Shown: positions 47,351 to 58,045 of the stretch, piece by piece
How positions within the stretch are numbered: position 1 is the stretch's first letter
Layout of the letters: each line of letters begins with the position of its first letter
Assembly (NCBI GenBank): GCA_020086605.1
Contig: JACBWW010000016.1
Location: forward strand, 620,001-684,000
DNA from: Lanius collurio
Lineage: Eukaryota; Chordata; Aves; Passeriformes; Laniidae
Reading direction: 5' to 3'
DNA length: 64,000 nt
Position numbers and translations under genes: made by a program
The notes under the pieces: generated by a model
Databases searched by the model: none
Told to the model about the DNA's origin: nothing
The model's input: the letters and a program-made list of their open reading frames with translations, nothing else

Positions 47351-47513
47351 ACTCTCTGTTCCAACCTGGTTTTGAAACTTTAAGCTTTTCTGCTTCTGTA
47401 AAGAAAAAGGCCTCTGTCTTTCTGATCCCAATTGAAACTTTTATGTTCTATGACGATACTAACAAGGTGTAGGTTTTACAGTTTCCTGATTTGTACTGGT
47501 AATGCATATTCCA

Positions 47514-47519
47514 AATAAA
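47514..47519 (+). terminator. PBX1: Distal poly(A) signal of PBX1
   Basis: AATAAA lies in CATATTCCAAATAAATAG, followed by a T-rich TTTCTTTTGTTGC and then an A-tract starting 16 nt after the hexamer. That spacing fits cleavage near 47535. The position gives a UTR length like the mammalian gene's. A further AATAAA at 47890-47895 could extend it. Confidence 0.65.
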
Positions 47520-47535
47520 TAGTTTCTTTTGTTGC

Positions 47536-47595
47536 AAAAAAAAAAAAAAAAAAAAAAAAAACCCAAAAAAAAAAAAAAAAAAAACAAAAAAACAA
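47536..47595. repeat. Genomic poly-A tracts at the PBX1 3' end
   Basis: A26 (47536-47561), CCC, A20 (47565-47584), then further A runs broken by single C. It looks like an encoded poly(A) tail at the cleavage distance from AATAAA. The opposite strand gives poly-Phe frames that are artefacts. Confidence 0.85.
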
Positions 47596-48389
47596 CCCTG
47601 AAACCAAACCCGGTGTATTTTTTGGGGAGGAAAAAGAAGAAAATAGCGTGGGGGTATCCCCTTGGGGTACCGGGGGCAGGAAGGGTTTGGGGTGTAGTGA
47701 GGGGGTGAACAAAGGTAGTGAATACCCTGATGCTGGGTCCTGTGCCTGGTGGTGTGACCATGGGAGCCAGAGGGATGTGATTTGGGATTCTGCCTGAGGC
47801 ACTGCATCCCTCAGGTGCCTTCCCCCATGCCTCATCTTCCCTGTGCAGGAGGCAAGTTCTCCTGTACACGTGGCTTTGTCCATTAAAAAAATAAAAATTC
47901 AACCTTTTGTTGCTGGTTCACTGCTTTTTTGGACTTGTTGGTGCACTGCTTTCCAAAAAGAGCTAGAAGGGGGATTTTCTTTATCACACCAAGGTCTGGG
48001 GCAGGGCTGGGGGCCAAGGGAAGACTTGATAGCCTTTCCTGTTTTCCTGAGGGGTTTTAGTTTAAAAAAAGTGAAAAAAATCGAAAACGTTTCTGAGAAG
48101 AAAAAAAGTAATTTTAAATTTAAAAATAATTTGCAATTTAAAAAAGAGCCTATGCGTAGGATGAAAACCAGGACAGCTCTGCCTTGTCCCTAGAGATAGA
48201 GGTTTTAGATGAAACGGGGCGGCTGGAGGGGGTGGCTGTGATTCCTCAGCTCCCAAGCTGGAGGAAGGAGGGGCTGAATCTCTGCCACAAACACCTCTGA
48301 CACCCCACGGGGACCCGAGCGGATGGGAAGAATCCCCTTGGGAAGGCAGCACGGGGATGCTGGCGCTTGCCTGGAGCTGCCGCCCCGCT

Positions 48390-48680
48390 CCCCCATGGAT
48401 TTCTTGTCAATGATTATTCAATCTCCAGCCTGACCTTTCTCTTCTAAATAACACGGCAATATCAGCGCGGGCCAGCCTGCAGCTCCGGCTCCAAATTAAC
48501 TGTATCGCTCTCCGGCAGAGCCCCCCGGAGCTCCCGGCGCCGCGCTCCACGCCGCCCCAGGAATTATCTCCCTCCGCCGCTGCTCTCCTAATACCAGTTT
48601 AAATATCAGCCTGCTCCCAGCTGTTCCCTTCTAATAAACCCTCATCCCGGCTCCAAACAGAGAAATGCTAAGTCTCATCG
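48390..48680. promoter_or_regulatory. Candidate conserved non-coding element downstream of PBX1
   Basis: TTGTCAATGATTATTCAATC, AATAACACGGCAATATCAGC, CCAAATTAACTGTATCGC and TTTAAATATCAGCC flank a CpG-rich centre (GGCGCCGCGC). The mixture of TALE/homeodomain cores with unmethylated-like CpG resembles developmental enhancers. It is a candidate only. Confidence 0.38.
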
Positions 48681-49904
48681 GGCCCCGGTGAGGGAATCGC
48701 CCCAGCGAGGTGGGCGGCGGTGCTGGGAGAGGTTCGCAGATGCTCTTGGGGCTGGGGGGTCCTGTCACACGTCCTTTGGGGCCCAGGGGGGGCTTGAGTA
48801 CCTGGCTCATCTCCCAGCTTATGTCTTTGTCCGTCTCTGTCAAAAATAGGTGATTTTAAGGTGCGAAAAGAGCACACGCAGCCTCCTGGAGCGTTGGGCG
48901 TGGCTGAAGAGACGGGCTGGGTGCAGCATCCTCCCTTCTTCCCTCTACTTCGGCTGCTTGTGGATGAAAGAGAAACCCACAAACACCAAACGGGATTGTT
49001 TGCCTCTTCCTTGCTATTTTCCTCCCCCTCTCTGCATCCACACTTTTCCCTTCGCCCCCTGCCACCCACTTATCAGTAGGTTTTTTAATCTCTTTTTCCC
49101 TGTTTTGGGGCAATCAAGTTCAGCCCCGGGTGGGAGCAAACCCCAAGGTGCAGCTCCCGCACTTTTCCATTTCACATTGCAATATTTTAGACAGAAAATT
49201 GCGGAGAAGAAGACATGGCATGTACTGAGCCCCACATAATTCCCACAGCAGAAGCTTCAAAAAGCTTTTGGTGAGCAGACACCGGTGGTTGGTGACAAGC
49301 CCATGGCCTGGGATGCTCCAGGTACCTCCCCAGCTCCCTGGGGCATGTCCTGACCGGTGCAATGCCTCTGGCAGGTTTTTCTCCCCATAGGGCGTTGCCG
49401 GCATCCCTGGACTGGCATCCCACAGTGTTCCCTGCCCTCTCCCACACCGGCAGCTGCAGCCAAGGGCCACCGCCACCATCCCTGTGGCAAACAGCACGGA
49501 CTGGCGACCCACACCCACGTAATTAATAATCCTTCCCTCCTATCGAGGGGCTGGGAGGTGTTAAAGTTACAGTTTGCAGTAAAGTCCCGTCCGTTTGCAG
49601 GAGAATTTAATATATGGCAGAAGTTTCGCCTATAAAAGGCCAGGGTTATGTTTTCCTCCAGTTCACCAGGAGTCTATAACTTACGACCTCCATAAATGTG
49701 AGTGGGTCTCACAAGTCAGCCCATCAGTCTTTGGAGTAATTCTGCTTTGTAGTAAAGTATTTTATTGTGCCTTGGATGCAGGCAGCCCCCCCCCCCTCCT
49801 CGGGGTGGGTGGGAAGTGGTGGCTGTCCCCATGTCCCTCCTCTGCCAGCACCGTGGAGATGGGGTGGAGGAGGGATGCTGCCCATCTTTTGGGCCTAAAA
49901 AATA

Positions 49905-50094
49905 AAACTAAATTTTCAAAATTTAATAAAATAAAGTGAAATAAAATAAAGTTACAATGTAGTAAAAGAAAAGAATAAAAGATAAAACAGGATTAAAAAA
50001 TACAGGTAAAATAAAATGAACATGGGATAAAATTTAATTAAAATAAAGGCAAACAAAAATATACAAAATAAAATAAAATAAAATAAAATACTAA
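49905..50094. repeat. (AAAATA)n / A-T rich simple repeat
   Basis: Degenerate AATAAA, AAATA and AAAATAA units for 190 bp, becoming perfect AAAAT repeats near 50066-50091. The multiple AATAAA hexamers here are repeat by-products, not poly(A) signals. Confidence 0.9.
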
Positions 50095-50372
50095 ATTATC
50101 CTGCCACCAGGCATGAGCTACTGAGAATGTGTGCTGCACCTTTTAATTGTTGCTAATAAGGTAGAGTTTTAATAGCTTTACAGGGGAATTGTGGCATCTT
50201 TCTCTGTGCCGGGGGTTGCGTGGGAAGAGGGAACACAGGGATAGTGGTGTGGCGGGTGCTCGATGATGGGAGAGGAGGAGAATGGCAAGGAAGAAGCCCA
50301 GAGGAGGGGACAGGTGGATGGCACAAAGGCAGGGCTGGACCAAACCGAAGCAGAAATAAAATATATCAAAAA

Positions 50373-50403
50373 AGAGGGGGGAAAAAAAATAAAAAAAAAA
50401 AAG
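50373..50403. repeat. G/A-rich run and poly-A tract
   Basis: GAGGGGGGAAAAAAAAT followed by A12. Simple low-complexity DNA. Confidence 0.75.
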
Positions 50404-50519
50404 GAATTTCATCACTGCCTTGCCAGCTCGCCCATCCTCTGGGCCACCAGACCCCTTCGTTCAGCCCCAATCCCGTTGCCTGCAGCCATCGCTGGCTCCG
50501 GACAGGGCAGCTGAGGGGC

Positions 50520-50640
50520 GCAGGGAGATCCCAGCTAATTAAAAATGCAAATGAACGCTGGGGCCGCACGGCTGCTGTCGCCTTCCGAAGGTGCAAATTA
50601 CAGGAGGGGTTTATTGGCTCAGTCGGAGCGGAGTCGACTC
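50520..50640. promoter_or_regulatory. Candidate POU/homeodomain element downstream of PBX1
   Basis: A TAATTA core (50536-50541) lies four bases before a perfect octamer ATGCAAAT (50545-50552). GTGCAAATTACAGG and GGTTTATTGGCTC follow. The flanks are CpG-bearing (GCACGGCTGCTGTCGCC). The octamer plus TAATTA combination echoes the block at 340-560. Function is inferred. Confidence 0.38.
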
Positions 50641-51279
50641 CCCGTGCCCCCGTGTGTCCCTGGCAGGGCCAGCAGCCCCTGCCTGCACCGCTGGGACGGG
50701 CTTGGTCTTTCCTTTGCTTCCAGGAACCTCCAGAGCAGAGAAAGGTGGCAGGAAGAAGGACGGGAGAAAAGAAAGATCATTTAAAAGAAAAGAAGGAAGT
50801 TTTCCTGACTTTTGTTGGGTTTTTTTCTTTTTCCTTTGTTTTCTTCACAGCATTTTTTTGGGGAAGATGATTCTTCAGAATGCGAAGAGACATAATAAGA
50901 AGCAAATACTCCCTAAACCAAATTCCACAGGGGTTACAGCAGCCCAGCCCCCGCTAGAGGCACCAGGAGCCCTACACCACAAATACCTCAGTCCTGCTCC
51001 ATCCCGGCTGGGTGGCACTGTACCCAAATATTCAATGTATGCCTGGAAACACTGTAAAATCCCAGCTGCAATGCACCCAGTATGGAGAATAAAGCCAATA
51101 TGGTGGCTTTGGGGTGACCCACGTCAGCCATGTCCAGACAAGACCCCAAACTGAAGCTGATCTCCCCCGACCCTTCCAAAACCACGTGGGTTTTGCCCAA
51201 TTCTCCTGGTTTGGAGGGCAGTTTGGCAGCGGCGGGCGGCGATGGCAGGGACCACGCCAGCAATTCTCGCACTCGCTGA

Positions 51280-51360
51280 CTCAGCTCCAGCACAGTTCTC
51301 TTGTCCTGCTGCTAATTAGGCTCCAGCCTCCCATCTCGTTAATAAGCTTCCAGTTCATCT
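51280..51360. promoter_or_regulatory. Candidate homeodomain element
   Basis: GACTCAGC, GCTAATTAGGCTCC and CTCGTTAATAAGC occur in 80 bp just before an A/C repeat. Weak candidate based on motif content. Confidence 0.22.
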
Positions 51361-51363
51361 GCA

Positions 51364-51450
51364 TACAAAAAAACCACCCTCCCCAAAAAAACAACCCCCA
51401 AAAAACCAACCAAAAAAACCCCCAAAAAACCCCAGAAACAAAACCAAAAG
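51364..51450. repeat. A/C-rich low-complexity repeat
   Basis: Repeated AAAAAACC, CCAACC and ACCCCCAAAAA units on the + strand. It is similar in style to the tract in intron 7. Confidence 0.85.
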
Positions 51451-51854
51451 AGAGAGAGCGAAAACGAGCAGCTCGTTTTACCTTCAACATGCTTATTAAA
51501 ATATTTAATCTTTTATTATGGCACAGAAGCATCTGTTCCAGCAGATCCAGGGCTTTTCCCGCCTGCCAGCCTCTCCCAGTGAGACTGCCCCGCTGCAAGG
51601 GGCACCTTATGGAGGGTCCCCACCCGTGCCCGCTGGCACACAGCCACTGCAAGCCCCTGGGGTGATGGGGACATGCGGCAAAATACTGGGAATTCCATCT
51701 CCTGAGGTCAGTGTCTGTGGTTTGCAGCATTTCCAGAGCCTGGTTGGGGCATTAAGTTAGTAAATCCCATGGAGCAGCCCCCAACCTTGTTCTTTGCAGC
51801 CACTGCACATAACACCCTTTCCAGCTAAACATGAAGGGCCCTGCTAGTGAGATC

Positions 51855-52222
51855 CTGTTCCTCCCAAGACCCCTCTCCTATCAAGAACCTTCCCTTACTG
51901 AAAGATGCTCCTGTCTCTTATTGAAACCCCTCTCCTATCAACATCCCTTCTCCTATCGAGACCCCCTCTCCAGACCACCTCTCCCATCCAGAACCCCTCA
52001 CTAATTTCGATGCTGCCAATGAGACCCGCCCTTTCCTACGGGCGCCCTCTCTCCTATCAAAACCCACCTCTATCGAGACTCTTCCCCTCTTGCCGAGACC
52101 CCTCCTCTCCTATTGACCCCCTTTCCTATTGAGATCCCCCTTTCCTATTGAAACCTTCCTTTCTATTGAGATCCCTCTCACCTATCAAGATCCCCTCCTT
52201 TCCTATCAAGACTCCTTTTCCA
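51855..52222. repeat. Degenerate minisatellite, ~18-20-bp unit
   Basis: About 18 imperfect copies of a pyrimidine-rich unit near CCTATCGAGACCCCCTCT, with variants CTATTGAGATCC and CCTATCAAGACC. The array runs from CTCCCAAGACCCCTCTCC to ATCAAGACTCC. Copy length varies and units are diverged, so it is an old tandem repeat. Its translated frame (Leu/Ser/Pro rich) is not a gene. Confidence 0.85.
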
Positions 52223-53555
52223 GGGCTGCATTTGGGAGCCTGGCACCACAGGGATGAGCCATGGTGAAGGTGAAGCTGTTGTCCCAGATGACGCCATGCA
52301 GGTTATTTGATGGCAATTAATTAACCTGAGACTGAGAGGTGTATGAGGGGAGCTAGGAGCAGAGCCTGGAGCTGGTGTGGGCATGGAGGGCTCCCAGCTG
52401 CCCACTGCCAAGAGGGGAGCTCCGATAAATCACCTCCACTTCCAGCATGGCTGGGCTTGGGGAAGAAGTCTGCTGTACTGAAGGGCTGGCAGCACCCTGA
52501 GAGCTGTGACCCCTAAATCAAACAGAAGGCATAAATAGAACCATCTACATGATGTATTTATATACATATGTGTATGGATTTGGACAGAAGCAAACTGGAC
52601 CTATGAGCCCATGGGATTTGTACTGGTGAGGCCAAGGGATGCATTTCATGCTTGGAAATATGGGAGGGATAACATTGGAGGAGCGGCCACCACAAAGCAG
52701 TTCAGGGCACTTAGTGCTCCTGCAGCAGGGGCTCAGCCTGGCCAGGGCCAGCAGTGCTGGGGTGCCAGCAGCAGTGTCACCCTCGGGGGCAGGGTCCCTC
52801 TTGTCCGTGTCACAACAGCACAGTGCTCTGCAGCACTGCTGGCAGTGCAGGCTGGGGTGGGGCAAACCCTGCTGCAGCCTCCAGAGAAGGGATTTGATGG
52901 AAGGGACATAATGGAATTGGGAAGGCTGTGGCTGGACATTTTTGGTCATTCACTGGGGGGAAATGGGAATCTGCAGCCATTTTCAACTCAGTCTGGTTCC
53001 TCCATCCCCCTCTGTACAGGCAGTGCTGGTGGCACTGAGAGGTGATGTCCCCATGTGTCCTGGGGAGGCATCTGACATCTCCCTCTGGATGTCACAATGC
53101 TGTTTTGATGCTTCTGATGGAGCTTGGGAGCACAAAGTGCTTCTGCAGCTCCTCCCCATCAGATCAGCAGTGTTGGACATTTCAGCCTCTGGGGTCAACC
53201 CTCAGCTTGGTGGCACTTTCCTGCATGGGACAATCCAGCCATGCTATCCCTACCCATCCTCCCGCATTTTTACCTGTGTTTCAAGAAACATTTTCCTCCC
53301 AGTTGGAGGGAAAGGCATTCAAGGGGCCACTCTGGCTCACTGAAAAACAAAATAACTAAGCTTTTTTTGCTTATTAGTGAAGATAGCCTTATTAGAGATA
53401 TTTGGTGCTAATGACATGCATGTACTCTGCTCCCACAGAAAACTGCCTTGAAATAAATGGATATACAGCTCAGCTCCTGCCATGGCTTTAACCAGCACTT
53501 CCCTCACATTATACAAACTTAATTGGCTCTAAATTCCTGCTTGTTTTTTGTTTTC

Positions 53556-53568
53556 TGACATCTACTGG
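53556..53568 (-). promoter_or_regulatory. CTCF-like core motif
   Basis: The minus strand reads CCAGTAGATGTCA, matching CCASYAGRKGGCR at 12 of 13 positions (T for G at position 11). It has the same orientation as the match at 17118-17130. Occupancy is unknown. Confidence 0.25.
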
Positions 53569-53922
53569 CAGAAACACCCCCTCCCCTTCATTTAGTCCTA
53601 GCCAGTTACTCCTCTCCAGCACTCTGTGGGCAGCTGAACATGGGGATGGATGAGGCTTCCCCTGCCACTGCTCACACCCCCCTCCGACACCTCCTCAAAG
53701 GTGTATTTGAGCCAGTTTAAACACAGAGAGCAGAGGTCAAGCTAGGAGGTCATTTCTGGTTATCTGCAGGTGATTTCTCACCACAGCATGAAGATTCCAT
53801 CAAAAAGCTTCACTCCTGGGGCAAGGACATCACCCTTGGATCCCAGTGTTCCAGAGCTGCTGCTGCTCATGTTGGTGGTTCAGGCTCCAGGGATAACTCT
53901 TATTCTTAGTCATAGAAGGGTT

Positions 53923-54167
53923 TAAACTGACAGAAGGTTTAGATTAGATATTAGGAAAAAAATCTTGACTGTGAGGGTGGTGAGGCCCTGGCACAGGGTG
54001 CCCAGAGAAGCTGTGGCTGCTCTATCCTTGGAAGTGTTCAAGGCCAAATTGGATGGGGCTTGGAGCAACCCAGGAGAGTGAAAGGTGTCCCTGCCCATGG
54101 CAGGGGTATTGGAGGCAGACAATCTTTAAGGTCCCTTCCAGCCCAAGCCATTCCATGATTCTATGAA
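53923..54167 (+). mobile_element. CR1 LINE, truncated 3' tail
   Basis: The longest CR1 remnant here, about 245 bp. It begins around TTTAAACTGACAGAAGG, passes TTAGATTAGATATTAGG, GAGGGTGGTGAGGCCCTGG and CCCAGAGAAGCTGTGGCTGC, and ends CCATTCCATGATTCTATGAA with the CR1 3' octamer. It fits the bird CR1 3' end. No open reading frame of the element survives. Confidence 0.93.
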
Positions 54168-55639
54168 ACAGCCAGCAGATCCTGAGCCATGGCCTCAAGG
54201 GTGAGACCCCCATCTCAGCCCCCTGTGTCTTTAGTGCCATCATCTAGTGAGGCCATTCATCTCTAGTTATTACAAGCAGGTTCCTTGTTGAGCTCTGGAT
54301 GCCAGGCAGGGCCTGGAAAAGGATGCCTTTGCAGGGATGTATCCAAACTCCAACACTAGACTGGGTACTGGCACCTCACAGCAGCTCAGCACTGGCAACA
54401 GCATCGCCTTTGTCTCTTTTCAGAGACCTGAAATCCTGACATGTGCTGGGAGGATAAAAAACCCACCCGGGCCAGGGGCTGCTGAGGAGACTTTGAAGCT
54501 GATAGCAGCTGAAGGCTTGTGGGGAGCATCCCGGGAGGCTCCTGCTGTGCGGGGCCAGGTGGAGGGGCGCCTGCAGGCGTACCTGTCTGGGGAGATCAGG
54601 GCTCTGGCCTGTCTACTGCACGTCCTGTGAAGGTCACCCAGGCTGTCCCTGTCCTCAGGCTCTCTCCTGGCTGTGCAGACGCTGCCTTTTGTTGGGAGGT
54701 AATAGCTGGTGTGTGACTGCAGCAATAACTCTTCCTCCCTCACTGTGCTTCCTGGTGGGAAGGCTGCGGCCAGGTCTGCTGCTCTGTGTGCTCCAGCAGC
54801 CTGACCATCTCACTTGGCCTTCTCCACCATTCCTGGTGATGGAAGGCAGGTGATGCCTCATCCCACTGGAGCGGCAATGTGGGCATAGTTGCTGTGCCCA
54901 GCAGCAGTGCGGTGGGGAGCAGCTGGAAACTGGAACACTGAGCCAAAAGCAAACCAGGGCCATGCTGGCACTGCTGCAGAGCAGAGGAACAGCCTGTGTC
55001 CTGATGTGGCCCCTGGGACAGAAACATCGGGAAAGGGCACCTTGCACTGTGCCAATCTTGGTGTGGCGCAGTCAGCAGAGGGGTGTGATGGGGCCTGTGC
55101 TGTTGGCAGCACCCAAAAACCATGCCAAACCATTTAGCCTCTCGGATTGGTGAGACTGAGGTCTCATCCAGCTCGTCTGTTCAACTCCTGGTAGGTGCAC
55201 AGCAGCATCCTGGCCAGGGCACAGGAGGGTACACACATAAAGGGACAGGTTGGTACCCCCCATGGCTGTACATCCAAGATCCACCCTCACATCCAGGTTT
55301 ATTACACCTGGGCTGCATCCCTTTGGCACAGGGAACTGCAGAGAGCAGCTGACACTGGTCCGATGAATCCCTCAGCGTGAGCCCTCCCAATCCACACCAG
55401 AGTGAAGCTTCAAAGACAAAGCAAATCCTCTCAAGGGGTTCTGAGATGGACCAGCACCCTCAGCTCATGCCCTGCCTGTACTGCCCCTGCTGTGGCAGGA
55501 AGATTTTCTGGCCGCAAAGTCCCATGAATACTGCCACCACCCCTGTGCCGGGCACCTGCCTCTCCAACCCTCGGCAGTGGGAAGGCCGCTCCGCCTGCCC
55601 TTTGATCCTCTCCATCGGTGACAGCTTCCCCGAGGATGT

Positions 55640-55765
55640 TTTGTTGGTGGTGTCACCCTTGACCATTAGCTCTTCACGCATGACTATAACGTGACATCTC
55701 TGATTCGGTGCCGACAGCAGCCTGCGACTTCAGGGAGCAATTAAAGCCAAGTGAGTCACTGCGGG
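55640..55765. promoter_or_regulatory. Candidate conserved non-coding element
   Basis: ACCATTAGCTCTTCACGCA, ACTATAACGTGACATCTCTG, GATTCGGTGCCGACAGC and GAGCAATTAAAGCCAAG include CpG, CRE-like and homeodomain motifs in a repeat-free block. Candidate only. Confidence 0.28.
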
Positions 55766-56034
55766 CGGGAGCAGCTTTGACCACATGTCTCCATCTCCCT
55801 CCCAGCCCCAGCCCACACCACCCTCTCTACACAAACATCCCCAGAATACCCTTTGCCCACCTCTTGGGTCAAGGTAGCCAGAGGGAAGGGCTGTAGGATG
55901 GGCAAGATGGATTCAGGACCCAGGTCCAGCACCAACAGAAGGTGACCCATTCTTGTCTATGGGGTTTCCAGGGGCATCCCAAATGCTCTGTCCTTGGGAG
56001 CATCCCATCCTGGTGGGCTTCATCAAGATATTCC

Positions 56035-56185
56035 CTGCTCCTGCACTGTTATTATTTTAAGACTAGGGAGGCCCAGACAGCGGGGCTTTTATGCGATTAG
56101 CTGCTGAGATGAACGTTAATTAGTTTTCAATTTCCATAAAGTACCCCACTGACAGAAAGATTAGTTAAACCTGCTCACGACTGTG
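56035..56185. promoter_or_regulatory. Candidate conserved non-coding element
   Basis: GTTATTATTTTAAGAC, TTTTATGCGATTAGCTGC, GAACGTTAATTAGTTTTC and CCACTGACAGAAAGATTAG form a dense AT-rich cluster with a TALE half site and homeodomain cores. It contrasts with the neighbouring G-rich DNA. Confidence 0.35.
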
Positions 56186-57029
56186 GAGGATCGCTCAGAA
56201 ATTGTGAAGAGTTGGAGGAGGGGAGAGGGGGCAGGTAGAGAGGTGAGCATGGAAAAGAGGGTCTGAGCTGCATCCCTGAGCCTTGTGGGGGTCAAGAAGG
56301 CAGCTGGATTTTGCTGGCTGCCCATGAGAAATATGAGGGATGTAGGTATGTGATGAGAGGGGTGGAAAAATAAAATCCAGGGATATTTCTGGGGCTGGAA
56401 ACACAGAAAAGGTGTGTTCCTCTGCCAGGTCTCTGTTGATCCACCCCTTAGGTCCTGAGCTGAGAGGGGAGGTTGAGCCACCTCACCTGGCCATAACACC
56501 CATGGCAAACACAGCCCCCCAGCTCTGGGGAAGGGGCAATCATGTTTTGATGCTTTTGTGCATGTCCCCCCCTTCCCTCCAAAGTAACAACCCCCTGTGT
56601 GAGCCGGTGCAACCCGGAGGTGCTGCAGATCCTCCACGTGACAGCGATGGAAGTGAATTGCAAATGACATTTCATTAACGGCTTGAATAAAGCTGTTTTC
56701 CCTCTTTTCTGCTATGCCCAAAAGCAACCGTAGTCTTTCACATAAATTGCTCTTCAAACCCCAGCCTAGTCAAGCTGGGGGGCTCTAAAGGGAGGGGGTT
56801 TGTCCCCCATGTTCTTTTCCCATCAGTTTCCAGCTTTTGGGATAGTGTGATGCTCCTTGCAAAAGGAGAGGAAAATAGTGGGCCTAGAGATGCAGATGCC
56901 CCAGGAGGCATGTCTGTGCTCTGGAGTGAGGCAGAAGGATGCCTAAATGCTTTTGAAACAGGTGTGGGCTCCCAAAAGAGAGGGAGAATGTCCTGACCCA
57001 GGAAAAGGTGTTTAGTGCTTGGAGCAGGC

Positions 57030-57560
57030 CGGCAAAGCATGGCCGAGGGAGCAGCGACGTGCGGCCAGGGGCTCTCAGCACGTGTTTGGTGCCGGAGCCC
57101 GAGCGCAGCGGAGTGGGAACACCGCGACATCTGCAAACCCACCGGGACCACAGCATCGCTGTTCCCCACCGCTGGAGAGGAGGCGAGATCCCAGGCTGCG
57201 TGGCCCTTCGCGGGGCCGTGCCCAGCTGCCGGGGATGCGGCAGGGAGGGCCGGGGCCGCGGTGCCCTTGGAGCGCGCAGCTGTGCCCCGCGCCGCGTCCC
57301 CTTCCCACGCCAGCTGAGACCCCGGGCGCCCGCTCCGCGCTCTGCGGCGGGGGGAGCGCTGCCCGGCCAGCATCCCATGGCTCCCACCCAGAGCGCCCCA
57401 CAAACACCCGCAGCGGGGCCCCTCCAGCCACCAGCGCGGTTTTCCCCCCACGCGGCTGCGGGGACCCCACTCCGCGACCCACGAGGCCAGGCGGGGCCGG
57501 GGCCTCTGTCAGGGCGAGCAGCTCTCGTCCCCGCTCCCGCCTTTGATGTTATTCGGCTGG
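57030..57560. promoter_or_regulatory. CpG island in intergenic DNA
   Basis: Hand counting over 57061-57540 gives about 54 CpG in 480 bp with roughly 73% G+C (observed/expected near 0.85). These values satisfy usual island criteria. No TATA box, no recognisable exon and no homologous gene is seen. Long frames on both strands here arise because high G+C removes stop codons. It could be the promoter of a non-coding RNA, an orphan island marking an enhancer, or an unrecognised first exon. Confidence 0.7.
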
Positions 57561-58045
57561 ACAGAGGGATGTCTGGGCGAATCATTTTCAACGCTCTTCC
57601 ATATTCATAATGGGCTAAATATAGGGGAGCAAAGTGGGACCTGGCGGGCAAAGCCCTCCCCTTGGTCAGAGCCGATGACTTCTCCGCCGAGATGAAATGC
57701 TGGCGTCAGCCCCGCCGCGGCCCCAGGGCCAGGGGAGCCGCACCCCGCCAGCCCCCCGACCACGGCGCAGTTGTTCAGGTTTTTTTCCTTTTAGCTCCCG
57801 GTGGCCAAATTCAAAGTCACGTTTTGAGCCGGTCGAGAGAGTCGGCGGAGCAGCCCGGGAGGGGGTCTGCCAGCCCCGGCACCCCCTGCCCTCCCCCCGG
57901 TCCTCCTCTTCATTAAGCGAGAAGGTTAATGATTTCAATTAGGGAGAAGGCAAGCAGCTAAATGAGTATAAATAAAGCTTTTTCCGAGCCGTGGCAGCGA
58001 ATGGGCAGGAAGATTGTAGGGGGAAAGCGAAATTTATGGGACCAG
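57541..58045. promoter_or_regulatory. Candidate enhancer adjoining the CpG island, with MEF2 site
   Basis: An AT-rich spacer (57541-57640) contains CCATATTCATAATGG and a perfect MEF2 consensus CTAAATATAG (57615-57624). It is followed by a second CpG-rich part (57661-57900), then GGTTAATGATTTCAATTAGG and AATGAGTATAAATAAAGC. The alternating CpG-rich and AT-rich structure suggests a regulatory hub. TATAAATA near 57967 might act as a TATA box, unproven. Confidence 0.38.

Larger units (their letters stand above)
43155..47536 (+). other. PBX1: PBX1 3' untranslated region
   Basis: About 4.4 kb from the stop to the distal cleavage site, comparable to the several-kilobase 3'UTR of mammalian PBX1. The proximal half is C/G-rich; the distal half is A/T-rich with T runs, A/C runs, a small hairpin and tandem AATAAA signals. 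A let-7 seed match CTACCTC lies at 43586-43592 and a PBX-like ATCAATCAG at 43252-43260, both unproven. Frames inside it, including poly-Phe and poly-Lys ones, are composition artefacts. The exact 3' end is inferred from the AATAAA at 47514. Confidence 0.75.

Noticed and set aside
47448..47902. Minus-strand frames with long poly-Phe
   Set aside because: They are the complement of the genomic A-tracts at the PBX1 3' end, not membrane proteins.
49905..50094. Many AATAAA hexamers
   Set aside because: They belong to an A/T simple repeat with no transcript upstream to terminate.
50220..50870. 216-codon open frame, + strand
   Set aside because: It runs through a poly-A tract (poly-Lys) and ends in a T-rich run (poly-Phe). 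Composition artefact.
51905..52132. Repetitive Leu/Ser/Pro peptide frame
   Set aside because: Translation of the degenerate minisatellite; no start context or neighbours.
56884..57651. 255-codon open frame, - strand, and overlapping + strand frames of 200 and 175 codons
   Set aside because: They overlap one another over a CpG island where stop codons are rare. No domain or family resemblance is seen.
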